Shown piece by piece: positions 25,243 to 33,347 of a DNA stretch of 64,000 bases. Numbering within the stretch: the first letter of the stretch is position 1; every line of letters begins with the position of its first letter. Source of the stretch: Hallerella sp964501065 (lineage in GTDB: Bacteria > Fibrobacterota > Fibrobacteria > Fibrobacterales > Fibrobacteraceae); NCBI GenBank assembly GCA_964501065.1, contig CAZCRF010000001.1:62001-126000 (forward strand), read 5' to 3'. A model generated the notes under the pieces. It made no database searches. It saw only the letters and a list, made by a program, of their open reading frames with translations, and was not told the origin of the DNA. The translations under genes were made by a program, and so were the position numbers.

Positions 25243-25620
25243 ATGATGGATTCCAATGTCGAAAAAATCGTGATGATCGGGGATCGTGTCCTCTTGAAAC
25301 CGCAAGACGCCGCAAGGCAAACGGGAAGCGGTCTTTACCTTCCGCCGGGCGTCCACGAAAAGGACGCAGTCCACACGGGTGTCGTCGTCAAGGTCGGTCC
25401 GGGATACCCCATTCCGTCGTCCGACCCGGATTCCTTTTTGAAGGAGTCCCGGGAACCGTTGAATTACGTCCCGCTCCAAGTGGAAGTCGGGGATCAAGCG
25501 CTGTACTTGCACGGGAACGCGTTCCCGATAGAAGTCAATGGGGAACGCTATGAAGTCGTCGGACAGGGGGCCATCTTGCTTGTCATCCGGGATGACGGTC
25601 TTTCCGAACTCGGGGTTTAA
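25243..25620 (+). CDS. GroES-like co-chaperonin family protein
   Basis: GroES caps the GroEL chamber. This 125-residue protein has the GroES pattern: GDRVLLKPQDAARQTGSGLY (mobile-loop region), TGVVVKVGPG and VGDQALYLHGNAFPIEV. It is about 30 residues longer than GroES because of an insertion after VGPG (residues 61-80). No groEL lies nearby, so it is probably a second, divergent copy and not the main co-chaperonin. The next gene starts directly after its stop. Confidence 0.8.
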   Translation: MMDSNVEKIVMIGDRVLLKPQDAARQTGSGLYLPPGVHEKDAVHTGVVVKVGPGYPIPSSDPDSFLKESREPLNYVPLQVEVGDQALYLHGNAFPIEVNGERYEVVGQGAILLVIRDDGLSELGV

Positions 25621-26439
25621 GTGAATCCGCCGGTGATGTTCCCGATTTTCTTGGCGCTTTTGTCGGTCTTGGTCTGGCCGTTCTTCGTCGTTGTCCATTT
25701 GGGGCTTTTTGCTGTCGACCTGGTCGATTTGCTGTCGATTCTTTCCCCGGTGGCGGTGGGGGTTGACGTTGGCCTCGCTGTTTTCTTTTTGCTGTTCACT
25801 TGGGGGAATGTCGGCCTGCTCGGTTCCCTATTGAAGAGGTTGCCCGGTTCTTTGCCTGCCGTCAGGCGTATGCGCGTCCTTTGGAAAATGGCGGTTTCCT
25901 TGGCCGGCTTCTTGTCTGTGGTGTCGCCCGTCTATTCCATTTTCCCGGACAACTCTTCGATTTGCTCGATTTGGGTTGTCATCTTTTTCTTGGAATGGGG
26001 CGTTTTCTTGGCCTTGGGCATCCTGCTCGCCCTTTTCGGGCGTCGCGGCAAGAATTGGCTCTTGTTCGGCATCGGCCTTTCCTTGGCGTTGGCCGGGCTT
26101 TCGGACGTCAACGGATTGCGGGCGTTGCAGACAGCTGTGGAAAATTCCCGGACGGCGATGGAAGAGTCGGACGAAGGACTTGTGGAAAACTCCATGGGGA
26201 TTTTGTTCGGGATGTCCCAGACGGAATTGGACACATTCGATGAAGAATCCCTGGCGGATTTGCAAGAAGTCTCGTTCGGCGTGGCGGTCTTCGTCTGTGC
26301 GGGAGTTTTTGCCTTGGCGGCTTTGCACTCCGCCGCTCTCGGTTTCGCTTATGTCGGATTGGCGCTTTACTTCGCCAAAAAGACTCCCCGTTTCAAACGG
26401 AGAACGCAAAAGTTTCCCCAAGGAGAATTCCTGTGTTGA
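25621..26439 (+). CDS. Polytopic membrane protein of unknown function
   Basis: The 272-residue product begins with GTG directly after the GroES-like gene. Hydrophobic segments near residues 7-50, 52-70, 90-115, 120-140 and 220-250 suggest six or seven membrane helices; an acidic soluble loop covers about 175-215. I do not recognise the family. Its C-terminal end overlaps the next gene by seven bases, so the three genes from 25243 to 26774 look like one operon. Confidence 0.75.
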   Translation: MNPPVMFPIFLALLSVLVWPFFVVVHLGLFAVDLVDLLSILSPVAVGVDVGLAVFFLLFTWGNVGLLGSLLKRLPGSLPAVRRMRVLWKMAVSLAGFLSVVSPVYSIFPDNSSICSIWVVIFFLEWGVFLALGILLALFGRRGKNWLLFGIGLSLALAGLSDVNGLRALQTAVENSRTAMEESDEGLVENSMGILFGMSQTELDTFDEESLADLQEVSFGVAVFVCAGVFALAALHSAALGFAYVGLALYFAKKTPRFKRRTQKFPQGEFLC

Positions 26440-26774
26440 AAGTCGCCTTGATTACGGCCGGGATGCTCGTATGCTCGAATCTTTTCATGACCTTCGCCTG
26501 GTACGGGCATCTGAAGTTTTTAAACGCGAAACCGTGGATTGTCGCCGCCCTGGCCAGCTGGGGAATCGCTCTCTTTGAATATATGATTCAAGTCCCGGCG
26601 AATCGCTACGGTTATACGGCTTTGAACGTCGTGCAACTCAAGGTCATCCAGGAAGTCGTCGCGTTGACCGTGTTTGCGCCCTTTGCCGTCTTCATGATGA
26701 ACCAGCCGCTGAAGCTCGACTACCTATGGTCCGCCCTTTGCCTTGTCGGGGCGGTCTATTTCGCCTTCCGCTGA
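26433..26774 (+). CDS. DMT-family small membrane protein (DUF486-like)
   Basis: The 113-residue, four-helix membrane protein matches the DUF486 family of the drug/metabolite transporter superfamily by its pattern: NLFMTFAWYGHLKF, FEYMIQVPANRYGY and QLKVIQEVVALTVFAPFAV. The function of this family is not established. The start is a GTG with GGAG ten bases upstream. It converges with the RavA-like gene with no space and no visible terminator. Confidence 0.85.
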   Translation: MLKVALITAGMLVCSNLFMTFAWYGHLKFLNAKPWIVAALASWGIALFEYMIQVPANRYGYTALNVVQLKVIQEVVALTVFAPFAVFMMNQPLKLDYLWSALCLVGAVYFAFR

Positions 26775-28259
26775 TTACCCGACTCCGGTCGAAGCTTTCG
26801 ACAAGACGGATTCGACTTGTTGCAGTTCCCGGCTGAATTCGCCCAAGGTCTTGTAGCGTTTGATGATGGCGTTCATGAATTCCCGATATGCCGTGTTGGG
26901 CAAGAACGGGTCGTTTTGGAATCCCGAATTCTGATTGTAGGCTGCCTTGAGTTTCTTGGTGCTCTGCAAGACGCGCGTGATGACGTCGAAAAGTTTTTCG
27001 TGGGCGCTCTGCAATCCCAGCTTGTTTTGCTCGATGATTTCCGGGTCGTTCGCCTGCAACACTTCGGTGGGCAGTTTGGCGTAGTCTTCGTAAACGGTGT
27101 TCGCATTTCCCGTTTGCGGGGAGGAGAGGACGCTCGACGATGCGCGCATCCCGTTACGCTTGGCTTTGGAATCGATGGAAATCTTGCAGACGTCGCCCCC
27201 TTGGAAATTGCACTTGGCGCGGACTTCTGTCCTTCGCAAGGCGTTCAACGGGAAGAAGTCCTCGCTGGTGCCGACCCGGGAAAGGGGAACGTAAAGGGGG
27301 ATGGATTCGTTGAATACGGTGATGACGTAGCTGATGTATTCCTGCCCGTCGATGGGAATCGTCTTGTAGCGGTTTCCCGTGGAATTCTTGTAATGCTCGG
27401 CATCGAGCAGCAGTTCGCGGCTTTCCTTTTGCAGCTGTTCAGGGTCCGGGGAGCAGGCGTCCAAGAACGCCTTGATGCCGTTTTCAAAGCCTTGGCGGAC
27501 GGCTTCCGACGTGGCCCTCTTCCCCCACAGGTCTTCGGAAAGGAACAGGAAGTCCGTGATGTTCGTTTTGCTCCGCCCGGCGAAGAAGGCCTGCGCCCGG
27601 GCGATTTTTGCAAGTCCTCGCCACCGTTTGGCGGAAATGTAGACGTTGTTCTTTTCGCAAGAAACGGCGATTTCCCGGAGAAGAGGCATGCAGTTTTCCT
27701 CAATTTCGACCTTTTCGAATTCTTGTGTCCAGGAATGCCACTCCTCGGCGGATATTTTCAAATCTTCGGAAACGCTGTATCGTTCGGCATCCCCGGCGAA
27801 GGACAGGAGGGCTTCGAGCGAATCCGGGGAGACCGTGTCGGGAAGGCTGAGCACCAGGGCGATGCTGTCGGAAAGTCCCGCTTGGGCTAGGCTCGCGTCC
27901 GGACGGCTCCTTCCGGAAAGAATCAGTTCCCGTGCGAGGTGTTCGTCCAAGATGGCTTCGATGGCGTTTGTCATGGGAGGGCTTGTCGGGTCGAAGCTGG
28001 TGAAAACGGCCAAATCGACGGCGGATTCCTTGCTCGGCAAGGCGAAGCTCCGGCGGCCGTAAACTTGGGAGGAAATTTCCTTGAATCCGGCGATTGCGTG
28101 GCGCAGCAGGGAGCGCTTCCCCGAACCGGCTCGCCCGTAGAGGTAAGTCGGCTGCCCGGTCAAGATGGCCAAAAAAATCAGCCGCAGATAATTTTTCCGC
28201 TCGACTAGTCCGACGTCCAACTCGTCCAACAGTTTCCGGATTCTTTCAGATAGGCTCAT
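26775..28259 (-). CDS. RavA/MoxR-like AAA+ ATPase
   Basis: MoxR-type AAA+ ATPases remodel protein complexes, often with a von Willebrand-A partner. The 494-residue product starts like RavA (MSLSERIRKLLDELDVGLVE) and has a P-loop near residue 42, YGRAGSGKRSLL. The residue after the P-loop lysine is Arg instead of the usual Ser/Thr, which normally binds Mg, so ATPase activity may be altered. The C-terminal half (from about 260) resembles the RavA accessory region only loosely. No VWA partner gene is adjacent. The ribosome site AGGAG is clear. Confidence 0.65.
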   Translation of the reverse strand: MSLSERIRKLLDELDVGLVERKNYLRLIFLAILTGQPTYLYGRAGSGKRSLLRHAIAGFKEISSQVYGRRSFALPSKESAVDLAVFTSFDPTSPPMTNAIEAILDEHLARELILSGRSRPDASLAQAGLSDSIALVLSLPDTVSPDSLEALLSFAGDAERYSVSEDLKISAEEWHSWTQEFEKVEIEENCMPLLREIAVSCEKNNVYISAKRWRGLAKIARAQAFFAGRSKTNITDFLFLSEDLWGKRATSEAVRQGFENGIKAFLDACSPDPEQLQKESRELLLDAEHYKNSTGNRYKTIPIDGQEYISYVITVFNESIPLYVPLSRVGTSEDFFPLNALRRTEVRAKCNFQGGDVCKISIDSKAKRNGMRASSSVLSSPQTGNANTVYEDYAKLPTEVLQANDPEIIEQNKLGLQSAHEKLFDVITRVLQSTKKLKAAYNQNSGFQNDPFLPNTAYREFMNAIIKRYKTLGEFSRELQQVESVLSKASTGVG

Positions 28260-28308
28260 AGGTGCTCCTTCTAAACGAAAATATAGCCGATTTTTCTAAA
28301 ATGGAAGT

Positions 28309-29283
28309 ATGTTCGATGCGATTCTTTTTGTGCAGCTCGGTTCTCCCGAAAATGCGACGCCGGCGAGTGTCGAAAAATATCTTGTGGAATTTTTGGGGGA
28401 CTGGCACACCTTGGGGAATCCGCCGTTTTTTTGGAAACCTTTGCTGAAGAATATCATCGCTCCCAAGCGTTCCCGAAAAAGCGCGGGGAAATATCGAGAC
28501 ATGGTGGACGCGTCCGGTCTCGGCGAAATGCCGCTGATTCATCACACTCGGAATTTTGCCCAAGGGATTGCCGAAGCCGTCGGGGAGGAAATCCCGGTGC
28601 GCTTCGCTTTTGAATTCGGATCAAGACCGTCCATCGCCGATTCCTTGGATGACTTTTGCTCCATGGGGAAGCGGAACATTCGAGTGATTCCGCTTTATCC
28701 GCAGCGTTCGCTGGTGACGACCGTTGCCGTGCGCGACCTCGCTCTCGCCGCTTTTAAAAAATTTCCGTCCATGAGAATGCACTTCGTCGACGGATTCCCG
28801 ATGAATGCGGTCTATCTCGAAGAAACGCTGAAAAACGTCTTGAATGTTTGGGACGGGAAATGCCCCGTCGTCTTTTCTTTTCACGGGACTCCTGAAAAAT
28901 GGGTGCGGCAGGGCGACCCTTACCATCTGGACTGCGAACGGGAATTCTCGTGGTTCCGAAGCCGGTTGCTGCGCAAGAATCCGGGAGCGGAAATCTTCAT
29001 CGCTTACCAAAGTCGTTTCGGCCCCGTGAAATGGCTCGGCCCCTTCACGAGGGATGTCGTCGCCCGTGTTGGGAAGTCGCAAAAGGATGTCCTGATCGCC
29101 TGCCCCTCTTTCACTGCGGACAATTTGGAAACCCTGTATGAAGTCGACGTGGAACTGGGGAACCTTTTCAAGGCTTCCGGCGGTGGGAGATTTTTGCGCG
29201 TCCCCTGTTTGAACGCAAACCGCGATTGGACGGCCCGGTTTGCCAAGGAGGTTCTTCGCGAAGACGGGGGAGCCTCTTTGTGA
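28309..29283 (+). CDS. hemH: Ferrochelatase
   Basis: HemH inserts iron into a porphyrin at the end of haem (or coproporphyrin-haem) synthesis. The 324-residue product has the family pattern: LFVQLGSPENATP at the N terminus, VIPLYPQRS, SFHGTPEKW with the active-site histidine near 193, and CPSFTADNLETLYEV near the C terminus. It overlaps the downstream barrel gene by four bases. No other haem genes are in the window. Confidence 0.93.
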   Translation: MFDAILFVQLGSPENATPASVEKYLVEFLGDWHTLGNPPFFWKPLLKNIIAPKRSRKSAGKYRDMVDASGLGEMPLIHHTRNFAQGIAEAVGEEIPVRFAFEFGSRPSIADSLDDFCSMGKRNIRVIPLYPQRSLVTTVAVRDLALAAFKKFPSMRMHFVDGFPMNAVYLEETLKNVLNVWDGKCPVVFSFHGTPEKWVRQGDPYHLDCEREFSWFRSRLLRKNPGAEIFIAYQSRFGPVKWLGPFTRDVVARVGKSQKDVLIACPSFTADNLETLYEVDVELGNLFKASGGGRFLRVPCLNANRDWTARFAKEVLREDGGASL

Positions 29284-30332
29284 AATTCTGTGCGCTTTGC
29301 ATTGCTTTAGTGGCCGTTTGGGCATTCGCTGAAGAAAATTTCCAAAGGTTCGCCGCTTTGCCCGTGCTCGGCTATTCCGAGGAAACGGGAATCAAGTACG
29401 GAGCGATGCTGATTCTCTTCTCCAGACCGGAAACTTCGGGGCGAAGGGCGGATTCCTTTGATTTCGCCGTCATGGGGACTTCGAAGGGCCAGTGGGAAGT
29501 CACCGCGTCCCCGGACATTTATCTGGCGGACGGGAGAATCCATTCGGACATCTCTTTCGTTTATTGGAATTGGCGCGCCAAATATTACGGCATCGGGAAC
29601 GACCCCGACCCGGACGTTTCCCTGCGCTACGACATGGACCTGTTCCGGTTGGAAGTCCCGGTGGACATCGTCCTCTTCCCTTCGCTGTTTCGCGCGCTGA
29701 GCGTCGGCCCCTATTTGCATTGGGAAACCAATTCCGTTTCGTTTCGAAAGGGAGAACTTTCTCTTCCGGGAATTCGCGGCGGGAATCGTTCCGGTCTGGG
29801 CTACCAGGCGACGTTGGATTTTCGCGACAACGTGAACTGGCCAACGCGGGGAATTTTTGGACAGTTCCGTCAAGTCTTTTTTGGGAAGGCCTTGGGCGGA
29901 GACGAGAACTTCTTTTCGCAAACGGTCGATGTGCGCGCCTATGCGCCGCTCTTTTGGCAGACCTCCATCGCCACGGGGGCCTATTACAGCGTGAAAAAGG
30001 GAAACGTCCCGTTCGACATGCTTTCGACCTTGGACGGCTACAAGCGGTTTCGGGGAGTGGAGCGGGGAATGTTCTTGGACAGGCAGAGCTTTTCCGTGCA
30101 GGCCGAACTTCGAAAGACCTTGTTTTGGCGATTGGCGGGAACCATTTTTTTCGAAGCGGGGAAGGTCGGACCGTATTTTTCCGAATTGGCGGGGAACGAT
30201 TGGCATTATGCGCCGGGATTCGGCGGCAGGCTGCTGTTGAACGAACGGGAAAAGACCTACGCCCGTTGCGACTTCTCCCTCGTCGACGGGAAGAATTTCG
30301 GCCTCACGATTTACTTGAGGGAAGCCTTTTAG
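29280..30332 (+). CDS. Omp85/BamA-type surface antigen (outer-membrane beta-barrel)
   Basis: The 350-residue product begins with GTG overlapping the hemH stop, with GGGGGAG upstream, and has a short signal peptide ending FAEE. The pattern matches the bacterial surface antigen (D15) barrel: GIKYGAMLILFSRPE near the start, then alternating beta strands, DFRDNVNWPTRGIFGQ and GYKRFRGVERGMFLD, the latter corresponding to the conserved RGF/RGY loop motif. No POTRA domains are seen, so this is a barrel-only member. Such proteins sit in the outer membrane; the specific role is unknown. Confidence 0.8.
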   Translation: MKFCALCIALVAVWAFAEENFQRFAALPVLGYSEETGIKYGAMLILFSRPETSGRRADSFDFAVMGTSKGQWEVTASPDIYLADGRIHSDISFVYWNWRAKYYGIGNDPDPDVSLRYDMDLFRLEVPVDIVLFPSLFRALSVGPYLHWETNSVSFRKGELSLPGIRGGNRSGLGYQATLDFRDNVNWPTRGIFGQFRQVFFGKALGGDENFFSQTVDVRAYAPLFWQTSIATGAYYSVKKGNVPFDMLSTLDGYKRFRGVERGMFLDRQSFSVQAELRKTLFWRLAGTIFFEAGKVGPYFSELAGNDWHYAPGFGGRLLLNEREKTYARCDFSLVDGKNFGLTIYLREAF

Positions 30333-30349
30333 TCGATTTCTCCGAAACA

Positions 30350-30372
30350 AAAAACCGCCTGTCGGCGGTTTC
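30350..30372. terminator. Bidirectional terminator between barrel gene and nuoA
   Basis: AACCGCC/GGCGGTT stem with a TGTC loop, flanked by an A-run that gives six T on the minus strand; it ends nuoA well and the barrel gene less strongly. Confidence 0.85.
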
Positions 30373-30392
30373 GTGAAAAAAGGAAAAGTCCC

Positions 30393-30791
30393 TCAATCGG
30401 AAAGCTTGTTCCAGTCGAGGACTCCTTTGCGGTAAAGGTAAAGATAGCCGCTTTCAAGAACCAGCAGGAAAGCTAGCAGCACAAAGAAAAGACTCCACGG
30501 ACTTTCGAGGAAAACGACGACTAGCGGATAGAGGAATGCGACTTCGATGTCGAACACGAGGAAGAGCATGGCGACCATGTAATATTTAATCGGGTAACGT
30601 TCGTCCGCCGTTCCCGCCACGTGGGCCAGGCCGCATTCGTAAGGGGTTCCCTTGATGTCCGTATGTTTGGTCCTTCCCGGATGGAGAATCCAGTTTGCCG
30701 CGAGCAGCATCAGGGGAATGGCTACCGCGATGAGAATCAAGACGGTCAATGCAAAGACTGTATCGAAGATGGCGACGTTGTCTAAATTCAT
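30393..30791 (-). CDS. nuoA: NADH-quinone oxidoreductase subunit A, separate from the nuo operon
   Basis: NuoA is a three-helix membrane subunit near the quinone site of complex I. The 132-residue product shows KGTPYECGLAHVAGTADERY with the conserved cysteine loop, then YYMVAMLFLVFDIEVAFLYP, both diagnostic. It lies about 14 kb past the end of nuoN, on the other strand, while the main operon starts at nuoB. It has its own GAAGG ribosome site and terminator. It follows the rhomboid-like gene by 16 bases, so it probably shares a transcript with that gene and the kinase gene. Confidence 0.96.
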   Translation of the reverse strand: MNLDNVAIFDTVFALTVLILIAVAIPLMLLAANWILHPGRTKHTDIKGTPYECGLAHVAGTADERYPIKYYMVAMLFLVFDIEVAFLYPLVVVFLESPWSLFFVLLAFLLVLESGYLYLYRKGVLDWNKLSD

Positions 30792-30807
30792 AGTACCTTC
30801 AAAATAG

Positions 30808-32208
30808 TTAATTTCCGAGCCATTTGCGCGCTTCGTTCGCCAAGATGTCGTCGGGTGAGCCGCTGTCGATGACCTCTTTCAATTCTTCGAGGCCTTTTTC
30901 CCTGTCGATATGATGGCGCAGGCGCAAATCCCCGACATAGAACAGGGTGCGGCGGCGAGACTTTTCGTCGGTCTCTTGAAGCAAGGATTTTTCGTAAAGC
31001 TTGACGGCGACTTCCGGAAGGCCTTTTTTGGCGGCCTCCGCCGCCCAGGAAGACCACAAGATGGCGGGAATCGTGAAAAAGAATCTGGGGTAAAGCATGG
31101 ATTCCAGCGTCTTTTCAATGCATTCCCTGTCCAGAGGCCTTTCCGAAAGCAGCCGCCCGAAGTCTTGGGAAAGGATTTGGCTCGCGTGGTCGTATTCGGC
31201 CTTGTTCGCCAGTTCCAGGGCGTCCCTCAAGGATTCGCGCAGCTTTTTCTTGGGGTCGACTTGGATGGTCTTCGCATTTCCCTCCGTTCGACTTTTCTTT
31301 GACGAACGGTGCGGCGTCTTCACCCCGATCAGCGCGCCGATGCCGAACAGGGGCACTTCCAGGATGGCCGCCCAACCGTATAAATTCGGACAGGAAAACC
31401 AGTTCACCAAGGCGTCCGACAGAAGCAGGGCGATGCCCACGCAAGGGATGGCCGCCTGTACGGGGAAGCTCTTCTTGTCGAAGGCGGCAAAGCCGAGCAA
31501 CAGCGCAAGGGAAAGGCTCGCCCCCATGTAAGGCGTGCCCGATTCGCGAACGAAGTAGGTGAGGGGGAGAGTCAGGGCGAAGAGGACTCCCGAAACGGGG
31601 AGGCTTGCCGCAAAGAGAATCGCCGGCTGCAAAAGCCCCCGCCTGCGTTCCAAAATTTTCATGGCGAACAGGAATCCGGCTGCGAAAATCAAGAAGGAGG
31701 GCGCTCCCGGGAAGAGAATCCAGCAGGTGAACAGGTTCCAAAAACCGGATTCTTCGGGAATGTAAAAGAGCTTGTATTCCGGGAGAGTCTCCGTATAGGC
31801 CCGGACGTAGCGGTTCAGTTCGGACTGGTACAGCTTTTCGTCGGGGGCGATTTCGCTTGCCGCGTAGGATTTTTTCCCGGTCGTCTCCCACCAAGTGCGA
31901 AAGTCCTCCTTCATCTGGAGAATCCTTTTCTCCGGAACGAGAGTCGGGTTCGCTTCGTGGAATTTTTTCAGATAGGATTCCAATTCCTCTTGGCGGATTT
32001 TCTCCGTGGGCTCCACGCCGACGTCCCGGAATCTTTTTGCGCCCTCCGATTCCCAATATTCGCCGAAAGCCTTGACGGCTTCCCGGTTCCGGGAATTTTC
32101 CCGAATTTCCGGGCCGCATTGAATCCACAAGTTGAGTGCGCCCAAGACGAGAACGAACAGGACGCAAACTGTATAAGGCTTCTTGCAATAGGAAAGGATT
32201 CTGTGCAT
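30808..32208 (-). CDS. Rhomboid-like membrane protein with duplicated N-terminal domain and helical-repeat C terminus
   Basis: The 466-residue product has one helix at 13-31, a soluble region to about 150, five or six membrane helices (155-297) and a soluble C terminus with TPR-like helices (320-466). FWNLFTCWILFPG..ILERRRG (156-191) resembles the rhomboid entry segment, and MGASLSL (S231) sits where rhomboids have the catalytic GxSG. No histidine exists at the partner position about 53-55 residues later (E284/P286), so a protease role is unlikely. The soluble region is a gap-free repeat with a 55-residue period (48-79 and 103-134). Family assignment is tentative. Confidence 0.5.
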   Translation of the reverse strand: MHRILSYCKKPYTVCVLFVLVLGALNLWIQCGPEIRENSRNREAVKAFGEYWESEGAKRFRDVGVEPTEKIRQEELESYLKKFHEANPTLVPEKRILQMKEDFRTWWETTGKKSYAASEIAPDEKLYQSELNRYVRAYTETLPEYKLFYIPEESGFWNLFTCWILFPGAPSFLIFAAGFLFAMKILERRRGLLQPAILFAASLPVSGVLFALTLPLTYFVRESGTPYMGASLSLALLLGFAAFDKKSFPVQAAIPCVGIALLLSDALVNWFSCPNLYGWAAILEVPLFGIGALIGVKTPHRSSKKSRTEGNAKTIQVDPKKKLRESLRDALELANKAEYDHASQILSQDFGRLLSERPLDRECIEKTLESMLYPRFFFTIPAILWSSWAAEAAKKGLPEVAVKLYEKSLLQETDEKSRRRTLFYVGDLRLRHHIDREKGLEELKEVIDSGSPDDILANEARKWLGN

Positions 32209-32221
32209 GGTCTCCTCGACG

Positions 32222-33334
32222 TCAGTTCCGGGGGGCTTCCCCGCGATATTCCCTCAACTGGTTCCACAGAAAGTCCGTGTTGACGTCCCGGTATCCCAAG
32301 GCGTTGACCCTTTCGCGCAGTTTGTGGGCGATGTTGAATAGGTTCTCGCTCTTTTGCATCCTTTCGATGCTGTCGAATGTCGTCAGCTGGTCGATCCAGT
32401 CGTGGATTTCCGGGAAGCGGTCGTCGTGGAAAATGTTCTTCCGCCCGGTCCGCAGGTATTCGAGGTAACGCTCCGTGATGTGGAAGTGGTCTTCCGTGAA
32501 AATCTTGATGGAATCGGGGAAGGGGTTCTTGCCCGTCAAGAACTCATGCATGATGATGCCGAAGCTGAAGTAATCCACGGAGCTGGAGAGGTTCTCGCCC
32601 ATCACCGCTTGTTCCGGAGCGCAATAGGCGGGGGTCATCTGGCCGCCGTATTCCGTCACGCTTTCCCGGAGCTTCGCCTGGGCGTAGCCGAAGTCGCAGA
32701 CGAGAATCTTGTGGTTGTTGTGATGCTTCGGGTCTTGGCAGAGGAGCAAGTTCTTGGGCTTCAAATCCTTGTGCACGATTTGATAATAATGCAACTGGCT
32801 TATCGTGTTGGCCAGATAGGCGATTTGCGCGACGCGGGAAACCATCTCGTCTTGGGAAATGTCCACTTTGAACATCTTGTCCAAGGAACATCCCTTGATG
32901 AGTTCCATCTTCAAGTAGGGAAGCCTTCCCGCGATTCCGCCGCCGAGACTTTGCACGACTCCTTCGATGTTCGTCGCCCGGATGAGGTTGTTGATGCGGA
33001 TTTCGTCTTCGAACGAGCTGATAATCATGTTCAGACGATGGATGCGGTTCTTTCCCGGCGGAACGTAGTATTTGCAGAACTTGACGACGATGTCCCGTTC
33101 CCCGTAGCGTTCCCCGCTTCCCGGGCGTTCCACCCAATACTTGGCACGGAAAAGGTCGTTCGTGCCGTCCAAGTTCAGGCGATCCGTCAAGCGAATCTGT
33201 TCCACCGCCCCGCTGTGCAGGTAAACGGGATTGTGGTCCAGCCACCATTGGTAATCGTCTAGGGAATAATGCTCGCGGATGGCCAGGTTGCGAGACATCC
33301 TGTCAAAGACTTCTGCAAATCGGTTCTGTATCAC
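32222..33334 (-). CDS. Serine/threonine protein kinase
   Basis: The 370-residue product has a eukaryote-like kinase domain: a candidate ATP-site lysine in DIVVKFCKYY, the catalytic loop HKDLKPKNLLL, DFG and an APEQ motif. All catalytic residues are present. There is no membrane helix or sensor domain after the kinase, so it looks cytoplasmic. The N-terminal 45 residues are not part of the standard kinase fold. It lies 13 bases before the rhomboid-like gene in the same direction, and both precede nuoA. Confidence 0.92.
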   Translation of the reverse strand: MIQNRFAEVFDRMSRNLAIREHYSLDDYQWWLDHNPVYLHSGAVEQIRLTDRLNLDGTNDLFRAKYWVERPGSGERYGERDIVVKFCKYYVPPGKNRIHRLNMIISSFEDEIRINNLIRATNIEGVVQSLGGGIAGRLPYLKMELIKGCSLDKMFKVDISQDEMVSRVAQIAYLANTISQLHYYQIVHKDLKPKNLLLCQDPKHHNNHKILVCDFGYAQAKLRESVTEYGGQMTPAYCAPEQAVMGENLSSSVDYFSFGIIMHEFLTGKNPFPDSIKIFTEDHFHITERYLEYLRTGRKNIFHDDRFPEIHDWIDQLTTFDSIERMQKSENLFNIAHKLRERVNALGYRDVNTDFLWNQLREYRGEAPRN

Positions 33335-33347
33335 GCGAGGAATTTAA

